Below are positions 32,272 through 39,513 of a stretch of 39,513 nucleotides of DNA, one piece after another. A model generated the notes under the pieces. That model was not told where the DNA came from, made no database searches, and was given only the letters and a program-made list of their open reading frames with translations. Made by a program: the position numbers and the translations under genes. The stretch covers positions 1 to 39,513 of the forward strand of contig NZ_JAWDMQ010000009.1 in the NCBI RefSeq assembly GCF_046536515.1. Direction: 5' to 3'. Each line of letters begins with the position of its first letter. Position 1 is the first letter of the stretch. The stretch is from Caldisphaera sp046536515. Lineage in GTDB: Archaea > Thermoproteota > Thermoprotei_A > Sulfolobales > Acidilobaceae.

Positions 32272-33363
32272 TTATCTAGTAACGCCCTTAAAAATTTCTT
32301 TAGCTAATTCTTTTGTCTCTTCTTTTTCAAATATTTTTCTAACAGGCCCTAGCATTTCTATTAGACTATTTATTGTAGCATTCTTTAAATCCATTGGATG
32401 AATCTTCCCACTGACATAAGCTTTCTCTAATTCTTCATAGCTTTCAAAAACGACTGTTCCACCATATTTTTCAGGCCTTTCTAAAACTAACTTAAAGTTT
32501 TCCCTTGGAAATAAAAGATATTTATTTATTTCCAATATTGGATTAAACTCTGCTTGCTTAGGAGGACAATAGGCATTATTTATTTTTTCTCTTATATCGT
32601 TCTCGCTATCATTTACAAAAATTGCAGTATTTGGTTTTGATTTTGACATTTTATGACTTGCAGCCTGTTCATCTATTTCTCCAAAACTCATCCTTTCTCC
32701 TCCATCAAGGCTTGTTAATATAGGTGTGTGTAAAGCGATAGGTTTTTTAACATTTATTTTTTCAGATACTTCTCTAGCTAAAATATGTGCTTTTCTTTGA
32801 TCTAATCCTCCCAGAGCCAAATCTAAATCCATATAAATTATATCACTCACTTGCATTGCAGGATAAATTAGCTTTGAAGTATCTAAATCTGCTTCATCCA
32901 TGTTCCTCCCCATAATTGTTAAAGCCCTCTTCATTCTTGCTAAACTTGTCATCTTCATAACTTTGATGACCAAAGCCCAATAATCTTTATCTTGAGCCAT
33001 TTCTTCTGCATCTACAAATTTAATCTTCTCAATTGGTATATCCAAGGCTTTCATAACTTCTCTAGTTAGCTTAGCAGCTTTCCTAATTAATTCCATATTA
33101 CCTCCTAGCTTGTCATTTATCATAGCATGCCATGTTGCTTCTAACAAATTGAACTCTACTCCTGCATTTATCAAATCTTTTACTTTGTTCATCCATATTA
33201 ACCAGCCTAAATGAGCTAAACCACTGGGCTCAAAACCCAAATAACCTTTCATTTTATCTCCATGCTCTAACTTTTCCTTCAATTCTTTTTCAGTTATAAT
33301 CTCTATCAAATTCTTTTTAATAAGTTCAAATTTCTCATCTGTATCCAAAAATTTTCCCCTCAC
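32272..33363 (-). CDS. tyrS: Tyrosyl-tRNA synthetase
   Basis: This class I synthetase charges tRNA-Tyr. The HIGH-type motif is HLGW in FEPSGLAHLGWLIWMNK (51-54), the KMSKS loop is exact (KMSKSKP, 238-244), and LALGGLDQRKAHILAREV with PAMQVSDIIYMD is the Tyr-binding region of the archaeal/eukaryotic type. The 363-residue length is standard. The start is GTG 33,363; a downstream TTG behind GTGAGGGG is a weaker alternative. It lies 41 bases from the ubiD-like gene, same strand, and may share its transcript. Confidence 0.95.
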   Translation of the reverse strand: MRGKFLDTDEKFELIKKNLIEIITEKELKEKLEHGDKMKGYLGFEPSGLAHLGWLIWMNKVKDLINAGVEFNLLEATWHAMINDKLGGNMELIRKAAKLTREVMKALDIPIEKIKFVDAEEMAQDKDYWALVIKVMKMTSLARMKRALTIMGRNMDEADLDTSKLIYPAMQVSDIIYMDLDLALGGLDQRKAHILAREVSEKINVKKPIALHTPILTSLDGGERMSFGEIDEQAASHKMSKSKPNTAIFVNDSENDIREKINNAYCPPKQAEFNPILEINKYLLFPRENFKLVLERPEKYGGTVVFESYEELEKAYVSGKIHPMDLKNATINSLIEMLGPVRKIFEKEETKELAKEIFKGVTR

Positions 33364-33404
33364 ATCTTGTCAAATCTAATTTTAATGTTTTTAATATAAA
33401 AATT

Positions 33405-34661
33405 TTAAGGTATTTTTGCCCTCTCATACTCAAAACCTGCATTTAATGGCTTTGTGGCATCTATTCCCATCTTTGATGTAAGGCCATCTTTAGAACTTGG
33501 ATCGAGAGTTGACCCTCTTGCATTATTTATTATAACTAAACCTTTATCAGCCTGAAATCTGGTAGCAATTGCCCATTCAACATCATTAATATCGTATATA
33601 TTAACATCTGGATCTACAACTACTACATGCTTAAGGCTGGGATGTGCTGAAAAAGCAGCTAAAATTGCATTTTTTGAATCGCCATCATGATTTTTCTCTA
33701 TAGAAATTATCGCATGCAACCAACCCCCACTGCTTAAAGTTAAATAAACTCCATGAACTTTTGGAACTACCTTTGATACAGCATTATATATGCTGGCTTC
33801 TCTGGGAAATCCCATAAGCATTGCATGTTCATAGCCTCCAGGTAAAATAACATGGGTTGTTTCATCTATATTAATATAAACCTTTTCTGCCATCAAAACT
33901 GGTTGCTTTCTTATAATATCATAACCTCCCATAGCTTCAACAAAAGGACCCTCATTTACTTGCTTGTCTATTAAGAAACCTTCAATAATTGCTCCTGCAC
34001 CTAATGGTATAGGATTCTTATGAATGGGAGAATCATATATCTCTAGGTTACCTAATATATTTGCTGCTGCGTTTAATTCGAAATATCCTAGCTGCGGAGA
34101 ACTTGATGACGCTAAAACTATAGCTGGATGAACCCCAATAATTACAGAAACAGGTAAGCTTTCATTATTTTTCAATGCTTCCTTATATAAGTAATATAGG
34201 TGCCTTGGAACTATTCTAACTGCAGCTTCTTTTTCATTTAACATCATAATCCTATGAATACTCGCATTACATATTTTTCTATAACAGGCTATAATTAGTG
34301 AACTTGTTAAATAATAACCTCCGTCTTTCTCATAAAATTTAACGAATGGTAAATCCTTCAAGTTTCCTTCCTTTAGCTTTGGCTCTCCCACCTTTATCAA
34401 TTTCCCTTCTTTTGAAAAAGAATCCAATAATTTATTGTAAGCCTCCTCTAAACTATTTGACGATAGCGATTCTAATACTTTTTTCTTTGAATCTACAACA
34501 TTACCCGAACTCATTTGATTTATTCCATCTACATTAAATAATTGAATTTTTTCGTTTCCTTGTTTAAACTTTAAGAGCCTGGAAACACCATAATCTCTAG
34601 ACAATTTTCCACAGTATTCACTGCCTATTTTATCAATAAACTTAGTTAACGATCCATCCAA
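33405..34661 (-). CDS. UbiD-family decarboxylase
   Basis: The protein has the UbiD signature set: GVHPAIVLASSSSPQLGYFE, PLGAGAIIEGFLIDKQV, NEGPFVEAMGGYDIIRKQPV (the Glu of EGPFxE), and VVVDPDVNIYDINDVEWAIA with FQADKGLVIINNARGSTLDP. UbiD enzymes use prenylated FMN. In crenarchaea one homologue, studied in Aeropyrum pernix, decarboxylates trans-anhydromevalonate 5-phosphate in the archaeal mevalonate pathway; this protein could be that enzyme, since crenarchaea need the step, but no other mevalonate gene is in the window. Start is TTG 34,661, overlapping the upstream gene by 16 bases, so the two are coupled. Confidence 0.85.
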   Translation of the reverse strand: MDGSLTKFIDKIGSEYCGKLSRDYGVSRLLKFKQGNEKIQLFNVDGINQMSSGNVVDSKKKVLESLSSNSLEEAYNKLLDSFSKEGKLIKVGEPKLKEGNLKDLPFVKFYEKDGGYYLTSSLIIACYRKICNASIHRIMMLNEKEAAVRIVPRHLYYLYKEALKNNESLPVSVIIGVHPAIVLASSSSPQLGYFELNAAANILGNLEIYDSPIHKNPIPLGAGAIIEGFLIDKQVNEGPFVEAMGGYDIIRKQPVLMAEKVYINIDETTHVILPGGYEHAMLMGFPREASIYNAVSKVVPKVHGVYLTLSSGGWLHAIISIEKNHDGDSKNAILAAFSAHPSLKHVVVVDPDVNIYDINDVEWAIATRFQADKGLVIINNARGSTLDPSSKDGLTSKMGIDATKPLNAGFEYERAKIP

Positions 34662-35281
34662 TTTTTACTCCCTCTTAATGCAATAGCCATTGCTGATCTT
34701 ACATCTTTATCCTTAAATATTTTGAAGATTGGTGTTTTTGGCATAAATTTTGCCACTTCGTCTTCTCTGATCATTTTATAAGGCAAACCATTTTTTATCA
34801 AAGAAACTGCAGCTATGTTCCAGCCCTCACCATTACCAAGTATGACTTCCTTGGTTTTGTAAGGTATCTTGCTTAATTGATTTTTAATTACATTCCCTAT
34901 ATCGCTACACTCTATCTTTCCTGAATTTATAATTATTCCATCTCCCATTATTATATATCCACATAGCCTTCCTGAATCTATTCCTATAAGCAAGTGAGAA
35001 AAACTTAATTTAGGATATGCGATAGCCTTAAAAAGGGCTATGTCAGAATCATCTTCATAAATAACATTATTTAAATTTTTAATAATATTATAATATATTT
35101 CATATTCTGGAGTATTCTTTAATGGAGATATAATAACATCAGGTTTCATATTAGTATAATCATTTAATATTATTATACCTTGTTTTTCAAGAAGTTCTTT
35201 TTTGTTCTTTATGGTCTTTATTGCATTATAGTCTGCTCTCAAGCTCACTATTACCTTGACCGAACCTCTCCACCTCAACAC
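34646..35281 (-). CDS. Uncharacterised RNase H/RuvC-fold-like protein
   Basis: I recognise no named family. Residues 94-122 read FSHLLIGIDSGRLCGYIIMG DG-IIINSG, the beta-Asp-Gly-x-x-Gly pattern of the first strand pair of RuvC-like nucleases (Asp102). KEVILGNGEGWN supplies a second core strand, and the C-terminal DVRSAMAIALRG has the Asp-x-x-x-A-x-A-I-A-L helix typical of the last RuvC catalytic Asp (about 193). That suggests an RNase H-like fold with possible nuclease activity; it is inference. The N-terminal 90 residues are a separate alpha/beta unit. The start is uncertain (GTG 35,281, TTG 35,278, or later GTGs). It is the first gene of the unit with the ubiD-like gene. Confidence 0.55.
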   Translation of the reverse strand: MLRWRGSVKVIVSLRADYNAIKTIKNKKELLEKQGIIILNDYTNMKPDVIISPLKNTPEYEIYYNIIKNLNNVIYEDDSDIALFKAIAYPKLSFSHLLIGIDSGRLCGYIIMGDGIIINSGKIECSDIGNVIKNQLSKIPYKTKEVILGNGEGWNIAAVSLIKNGLPYKMIREDEVAKFMPKTPIFKIFKDKDVRSAMAIALRGSKNWMDR

Positions 35282-35419
35282 ACTAAATTATTAAATAATA
35301 TATGAAGTTAATTAATCTTTATACAAAAATATGTTAAGAATAAAATTTAAGTTTATTAGAAACAAGCTATATTTTAATTAATTATAATTTATAAATAAAC
35401 TTCAGGATCGCATAAAACA

Positions 35420-36379
35420 TTATTTAAAAATATTAAATTTTTTAATTGTTAAAGGAGGATCAATTGCTATACTTGCTGCACCATATAATACCTGATCATC
35501 GCCAAAACTACACATTTTAATTTCTGGTACTCCAAGAGCGCTATATTTGGGTATATATTTCAATAAATATGGTTTAATTAAGTCCTCATTATATAAATAA
35601 ATACTACCTCCAATATAAATAACTTCAGGATCGTATGCAGCTATTAAAGTTGATATACCTGCTGCATGCACAATATTTATCATATCTACTAATGATTTTG
35701 AGAATTCATCTTCTTTCCTAGCAAGATCATAAAGTTTCTCTGGTGTAAGATTGCCATTAATAGCTAAAACATATCCTTGTGTTTTTTCCCCTTTCCATTC
35801 TTTCGCTAATTCATAAGCAACTTTAGGTATGTTTTTTCCTCCTGCATATGCTTCCCAATGACCAATTTTACCACATCCGCACAAAAAATTTGAATCGAAC
35901 TTTACAACAGTGTGGCCAAGTTCATGGGCATTTCCTCTCCTACCAACAACCAAGTTACCATCAACTATAGCTCCTATTCCAATACCAGAACTCATAGTTA
36001 TATATGCCAAATCATCTTTGTTTTTTGCATCACCAAGAGTCTTTTCAGCCCAAACTGCAGCCATCGCGTCATTTGCTATGTATATTTCTTTTTTAAATTC
36101 ATTATATAGAGGCTCTTTTAAAGGAATATTTCTAAGTCCAAGATTTGGTGCTAGTTCTATAATACCTTTTTTTAAATCTAATGGACCAATCGAACCGATA
36201 CCTATTGAATTGAAATCCTTCTCAGGTGATAATTCATAGATCATGTTTATAATAGACTTTGAAAGGGAATTTGGATTATCTTTGGGTGTTTGTGTTTTAA
36301 GCTCTTTAATTTTCTTTTCATCCTTAAATAATGCAACTCTTAAGTTTGTAGCTCCTATATCAACAGCTATTATATTCAT
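35420..36379 (-). CDS. ROK-family glucokinase/hexokinase
   Basis: The N-terminus NIIAVDIGATNLRVALFKDE is the phosphate-1 loop of the actin-like fold. IANDAMAAVWAEKTLG gives the catalytic base Asp104. SSGIGIGAIVDGNLVVG and NAHELGHTVVKF give the sugar-binding Glu153-His156, and FLCGCGKIGHWEAYAGG is the ROK zinc motif with His174 replacing the third Cys, as in other archaeal members. The 319-residue length fits archaeal ATP-dependent hexokinases, which phosphorylate glucose at the entry to glycolysis or the Entner-Doudoroff route. It has its own gap on each side; the start ATG is behind GGGAT. Confidence 0.9.
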   Translation of the reverse strand: MNIIAVDIGATNLRVALFKDEKKIKELKTQTPKDNPNSLSKSIINMIYELSPEKDFNSIGIGSIGPLDLKKGIIELAPNLGLRNIPLKEPLYNEFKKEIYIANDAMAAVWAEKTLGDAKNKDDLAYITMSSGIGIGAIVDGNLVVGRRGNAHELGHTVVKFDSNFLCGCGKIGHWEAYAGGKNIPKVAYELAKEWKGEKTQGYVLAINGNLTPEKLYDLARKEDEFSKSLVDMINIVHAAGISTLIAAYDPEVIYIGGSIYLYNEDLIKPYLLKYIPKYSALGVPEIKMCSFGDDQVLYGAASIAIDPPLTIKKFNIFK

Positions 36380-36501
36380 GTATATCCCTTTTAATATTAA
36401 GTTAAATATCTATTATAAATAGATTTGCAAAAATTCTTAAATTATCAGAATTGTTAGTATATTTAATATTTTAATATATACATTTGAAAATTAAAGCTTA
36501 A

Positions 36502-36519
36502 GTATTCGAATAAGAATAC
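36502..36519 (+). promoter_or_regulatory. Dyad upstream of the acyl-CoA synthetase gene
   Basis: GTATTC and GAATAC form a perfect 6-bp inverted repeat around a six-base centre, 30-48 bases before the ATG at 36,550 and directly after a TATA-like ATTAAAGCTTAA. That position, over or next to the expected transcription start, is where archaeal operators usually lie. It may be the binding site of a regulator of acetate activation. The site is short and could be chance in AT-rich DNA. Confidence 0.35.
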
Positions 36520-36549
36520 ATAATTGTAGAAAAGGGCTAGGTGAACCTT

Positions 36550-38511
36550 ATGTCAGAAGAAATGGGAGAATTAGTTTTAATACCCCCATACGTTAAGTAT
36601 TTAATAGAATTAGCAAAAAAAGACCCGATAAGTTTTTGGGAGAAAATAGCGATAGAAAACATGAAATACATATACTGGAAAAAACCATGGGATAAAACAT
36701 TTGAATGGGGAAAAAATGGAGAACCATACAAATGGTTTATAGGAGGTATTACTAATGCTGAGTATAGTCACATTGATTTTCAAATAGAAAAAGGTTATGG
36801 AAACAAGGCTGTTTATATATATGAAAATCCAGAAATAGGAATTTCAAAAACTTACACTTTTGCACAATACAAGAATATTGTTGATAAATATGCTTCTGCT
36901 ATGAGAGGTATGGGAGTTAAAAGAGGCGATAGAGTTCTAACGTATATGCCAACTAGACCAGAATCTGTTGCAACATTACACGCAGCAGCCAGAATTGGGG
37001 CTATACATTCAAGTGTTTATGCTGGTTTCACTGCAAAGGCTTTAGCTGATAGAATAGATGGGGTTGAAGCCGAATGGATCTTTGTACAAGATTATAATTT
37101 AAGAAGAGGAAAGGTTTCTAACTTAAAACAGGTTGTTGATGATTCATTAAAATTAGTAAAGACCAAAGTTAAAAAAGTTGTTGTATTAAAATCAGGTTAC
37201 TCAAATCAGGATGTAAATATGGAAAAAGGCAGGGATATTTATTGGGATGAATTTTTAGATTTTTCTAAAAATGGATCTAGTGAAGTAGAATGGATGGAAT
37301 CTAATGAGCCAGTCTTTATAACGCCTACTTCAGGTACAACAGCAAAACCAAAGCCAGTTGTACATAAACATGGTAGTTTCCAAAACCATGTTGTGACTAT
37401 GGCCCGTTGGATCTATGATTTAAAGCCTACTGATACTTGGTTTATAACAAGCGATGTTGGATGGCAAGCAGGAATTAGTTATATGGTTTGGGGCGTTCCA
37501 ATATTTGGTGCACCAAGCATATTATATGATGGTGTCCCAGACTATCCAAAACCAGATATGTGGTGGGATGTTATTGAAAGAAACAAAGTTAATAAGGTAT
37601 GGTTTTCACCGACAGCTATTAGGCTATTAATGAAATATGGAACAGATTATGCTAAAAAGCACGATTTGTCAAGCTTAGAAGTGATTTTTAGCGCTGGTGA
37701 ACCTCTAAACCCAACACCATTAAAATGGCTAATGTATGAAGTGCTTGAAAGCAGAGTGCCTGTTATAGATCATTATTGGCAAACAGAAACTGCAGGACCA
37801 ATAGTTGGAAATACTTATGGCATTAAGATGTTGCCTATAAAAATTGGCAGCGCAGGCATACCATTACCTGGTATTATCGGGGAAGTTGTTGATGAAAATA
37901 CTGGTAAACCAGTAAAACCTGGTGAAAAAGGTGTTCTAATCATAAGACATCCATTCCCAGGATTTACTTCGGAATTATGGAAAGATCAAGAAAGATATTG
38001 GAAGTCCTACTGGGAAGCAAATCCAAACCTAAAAGGAGTAATATATACTGGAGATGCAGCAGTTGTTGATGAACATGGCTATATATGGTTTATGGGAAGA
38101 GCTGACGATGTAATAAAGATATCAGCGCATAGAATTGGTACATTTGAGCTTGAAAGCGCATTAGTATCTCATCCTGCTGTTGCCGAAGCAGCTGTAGTTG
38201 GCATACCTGATCCGGTTAGAGGAGAAGTTGCTATGGGATTCGTTACATTAAAAGAGGGATATAAACCTAGTGAAGAACTTAAAAAAGAGCTGATTGAGCA
38301 TGCTAGAAAAACATTTGGGCCTATAGCAGTATTTAAAGGCATAGAGATAGTTAAATCTTTGCCAAAGACAAGAAGCGGCAAAATAATGAGGAGAGTAATA
38401 AGAGCTGTTTATTTAGGTCAGTCATTGGGTGACTTATCGGCTTTAGAAGATGAGGCCTCAATTGAAGAAATTAAAAGAGCTATTGAAGAATTTAAAAAAG
38501 AAATAAAGTGA
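36550..38511 (+). CDS. acs: Acetyl-/acyl-CoA synthetase (AMP-forming)
   Basis: The enzyme activates acetate (or propionate/3-hydroxypropionate) through an acyl-adenylate. The nucleotide loop is FITPTSGTTAKPKPVVHKHG; VIDHYWQTETAGPIVGN keeps the Trp that limits the acyl pocket to two or three carbons; VIYTGDAAVVDEHGYIWFMG and GRADDVIKISAHRIGTFELE form the hinge; and the catalytic/acetylatable Lys is in KTRSGKIMRR near residue 611. Length (653) fits Acs. GTG 36,541 is part of an AGGTGA site with the ATG at 36,550 six bases behind it, so MSEEMGELVLIPPYV is chosen. A dyad lies upstream; a relic follows. Confidence 0.92.
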   Translation: MSEEMGELVLIPPYVKYLIELAKKDPISFWEKIAIENMKYIYWKKPWDKTFEWGKNGEPYKWFIGGITNAEYSHIDFQIEKGYGNKAVYIYENPEIGISKTYTFAQYKNIVDKYASAMRGMGVKRGDRVLTYMPTRPESVATLHAAARIGAIHSSVYAGFTAKALADRIDGVEAEWIFVQDYNLRRGKVSNLKQVVDDSLKLVKTKVKKVVVLKSGYSNQDVNMEKGRDIYWDEFLDFSKNGSSEVEWMESNEPVFITPTSGTTAKPKPVVHKHGSFQNHVVTMARWIYDLKPTDTWFITSDVGWQAGISYMVWGVPIFGAPSILYDGVPDYPKPDMWWDVIERNKVNKVWFSPTAIRLLMKYGTDYAKKHDLSSLEVIFSAGEPLNPTPLKWLMYEVLESRVPVIDHYWQTETAGPIVGNTYGIKMLPIKIGSAGIPLPGIIGEVVDENTGKPVKPGEKGVLIIRHPFPGFTSELWKDQERYWKSYWEANPNLKGVIYTGDAAVVDEHGYIWFMGRADDVIKISAHRIGTFELESALVSHPAVAEAAVVGIPDPVRGEVAMGFVTLKEGYKPSEELKKELIEHARKTFGPIAVFKGIEIVKSLPKTRSGKIMRRVIRAVYLGQSLGDLSALEDEASIEEIKRAIEEFKKEIK

Positions 38512-38528
38512 TAAAAAAGAAAATAAAA

Positions 38529-38815
38529 AAACTCACCTTTCGAGTTGGGTAAGAGAAAAGTTTTTTTAAGCTAGCAAATAGGGATAATTACCCAAATAAA
38601 AGGTATACTTCTACTACAAATAACATTGTTAAAAGGATTGTACAGCAATTTTCCTAAAAGATATAGGGAATTCTGTTCACATATTGCTACGTCAATAATG
38701 AAATGCATTAAAATTTTGGTTTACATCAATATAAATTTAAAATATATAAATGTTATAGTTTAATAAATAAATGATTGATAAAATAAACGGCAAACCTAGC
38801 TCTTAGGGGAGGTCA
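38529..38815 (+). mobile_element. Decayed MITE-like relic between acs and the TrmO-like gene (relic G)
   Basis: The stretch begins with a small hairpin AACTC-ACCTTTC-GAGTT followed by CTAGCAAATAGGGATAATTA, ATAAAAGGTATACTTCTACT and ACAAATAACATTG, which line up with CTGCCAATAGGGTATGCGTA, ATAAGACAAGTCTTCAC and ATAATTAACATTG in relic B. It ends with GGCAAACCTAGCTCTTAGGG and GAGGTCAG, the latter also found at the tip of the TnpB element (23,310). The middle (38,640-38,780) is not recognisable. GGAGGT of this end sits nine bases before the TTG start of the next gene, so the relic may supply its ribosome-binding site. Confidence 0.5.
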
Positions 38816-38822
38816 GATTAAC

Positions 38823-39305
38823 TTGAAAAATAAATCTATTTTATTAAAGCCGATCGGAGAAGTTTTAACAAACTTCAGTGATGAAGAGGTTAGTAATTCC
38901 ATAGATGGAGTTAGAGGTAAAATACTCATATATGATGAATATAGGGATGGTATTTGCTGCTTAGACGGTTTTTCCCATCTATTAGTAATTGGATATGCAA
39001 ATAAACCGAAAGAAAATTCTGAAACAACTTTAAAGGTTAGATTTAGAAAAATAGAAAGACTTTACAATGTTAAAACACCTGAAGTTGGAGTTTTTGCTTC
39101 CGGTTCTCCAGATAGACCCAATTTGCTTATAGTGAGCATATTAAAATTAATAGATATTAATAACAATATATTGGAAGTTAGCAACCTTGACATGTTTAAT
39201 GGAACTCCAATATTGGATATTAGGCCTTTTACATTAGAAAGGATACCTAAAGAAAAAATAGAAGTTCCAGAGTGGTATAAAAAAATTTGGGAAACTAAAA
39301 CCTGA
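38823..39305 (+). CDS. TrmO/TsaA-like (UPF0066) protein
   Basis: The 160-residue protein carries the UPF0066/TrmO pattern: LLKPIGEVLTNFSDEEVSNS, CCLDGFSHLLVIGYANKP, TPEVGVFASGSPDRPNLLIV and NLDMFNGTPILDIRPF. In bacteria TrmO uses SAM to N6-methylate t6A37 of tRNA-Thr. Here the SPxRPN motif is kept but the 'T-R-S-P-N-R-P' Arg is Gly and the HPRGDP segment is not obvious, so this is a divergent archaeal member and activity is not assured. The start is TTG 38,823 behind GGAGGT. The 208 bases after it contain no gene. Confidence 0.78.
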   Translation: MKNKSILLKPIGEVLTNFSDEEVSNSIDGVRGKILIYDEYRDGICCLDGFSHLLVIGYANKPKENSETTLKVRFRKIERLYNVKTPEVGVFASGSPDRPNLLIVSILKLIDINNNILEVSNLDMFNGTPILDIRPFTLERIPKEKIEVPEWYKKIWETKT

Positions 39306-39477
39306 ATGACAAAAGTTCCTAAGTTTTAAAGGTAGTCCTAATGAGTGTTATTTCTTTGTGCTATAGGAAATTATTACTTGCATTTCAGAACAAATTTGCC
39401 TTTCATTCTATAAGATTTAACAATAATTGTATAATAGTTTTACTTCATAGATGTTATTGGGTTCAGGTTTCATAAGG

Positions 39478-39499
39478 CTTGATAACGTTTGATATCAAG
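39478..39499. repeat. Inverted repeat at the window edge
   Basis: CTTGATA and TATCAAG form a perfect 7-bp stem around an eight-base loop (ACGTTTGA). There is no T-run next to it and the gene it belongs to is outside the window, so it could be a regulatory dyad, a relic end or chance. The rest of 39,306-39,513 is AT-rich with nothing I recognise. Confidence 0.35.
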
Positions 39500-39513
39500 C
39501 TCTATGCCCTTGG

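Noticed and set aside
35910..36239. 109-codon plus-strand frame within the ROK kinase gene
   Set aside because: Antisense shadow of a gene with complete ROK motifs; no start signal.
1..39513. CRISPR array
   Set aside because: No regularly spaced direct repeats with unique spacers were seen; repeated sequences are IS relics.

Overview
The window reads as chromosomal DNA of a hyperthermophilic, probably acidophilic crenarchaeote (Thermoproteota). The DNA is AT-rich. The gene set is typical of that group: family-B DNA polymerase, archaeal DnaG, archaeal TrpRS and TyrRS, GAPN, a UbiD-family decarboxylase, ROK glucokinase, O-phosphoserine sulfhydrylase, UPF0248, DUF981 and DUF2299 proteins. Many genes carry Shine-Dalgarno sites of the GAGGTGAT type. 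A low-GC Acidilobales genus such as Caldisphaera fits, but that is inference from gene content and composition, not from a database match.

Layout. 1-1096: the 3' end of a probable malic enzyme and two metal-type regulators (DtxR-like, NikR-like). 1071-5690: TrpRS, a winged-helix/solute-binding-fold regulator, a divergent kinase with a UPF0248 protein, and a HIT hydrolase. 5683-7636: a compact TusA-like / acylphosphatase / SelD-related cluster. 8068-12974: O-phosphoserine sulfhydrylase, PPP-type phosphatase, a membrane glycosyltransferase, an unknown protein overlapping a C2H2 zinc-finger gene, and a winged-helix protein. 13438-19083: GAPN, PHP phosphoesterase, aminotransferase, SAM hydroxide adenosyltransferase and an FAD oxidoreductase. 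19197-22612: thioredoxin-like plus DUF981 pair, a P-loop ATPase, DUF123 and a HAD phosphatase. 22625-23315: a broken TnpB element. 23297-28247: isocitrate dehydrogenase, MtnA, DUF2299 plus an unknown partner, and a HemN-like radical SAM protein. 28431-35281: polB, dnaG, tyrS, ubiD-like and a RuvC/RNase H-like protein. 35420-39305: ROK kinase, acyl-CoA synthetase and a TrmO-like protein.

The genes together suggest a heterotroph: glucokinase and GAPN (glucose breakdown through the non-phosphorylating branch), isocitrate dehydrogenase and malic enzyme around the TCA cycle, and acetate activation by the acyl-CoA synthetase. Sulfur and one-carbon functions recur (cysteine synthesis from phosphoserine, the TusA/SelD-like cluster, SAM hydrolase, MtnA). 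A DNA/RNA maintenance block holds polB and dnaG.

The least expected feature is a dispersed family of degraded IS200/IS605-type relics in nearly every long intergenic gap. One copy keeps both ends of TnpB. One is a short end-to-end deletion. At least three are about 265-bp copies that share the same internal junction, so they look like a non-autonomous (MITE-like) family. A hairpin in this family shows compensatory base changes between copies. One copy has supplied the stop codon of the isocitrate dehydrogenase gene, and others lie directly upstream of dnaG and the TrmO-like gene. No tRNA, rRNA or CRISPR array was recognised.
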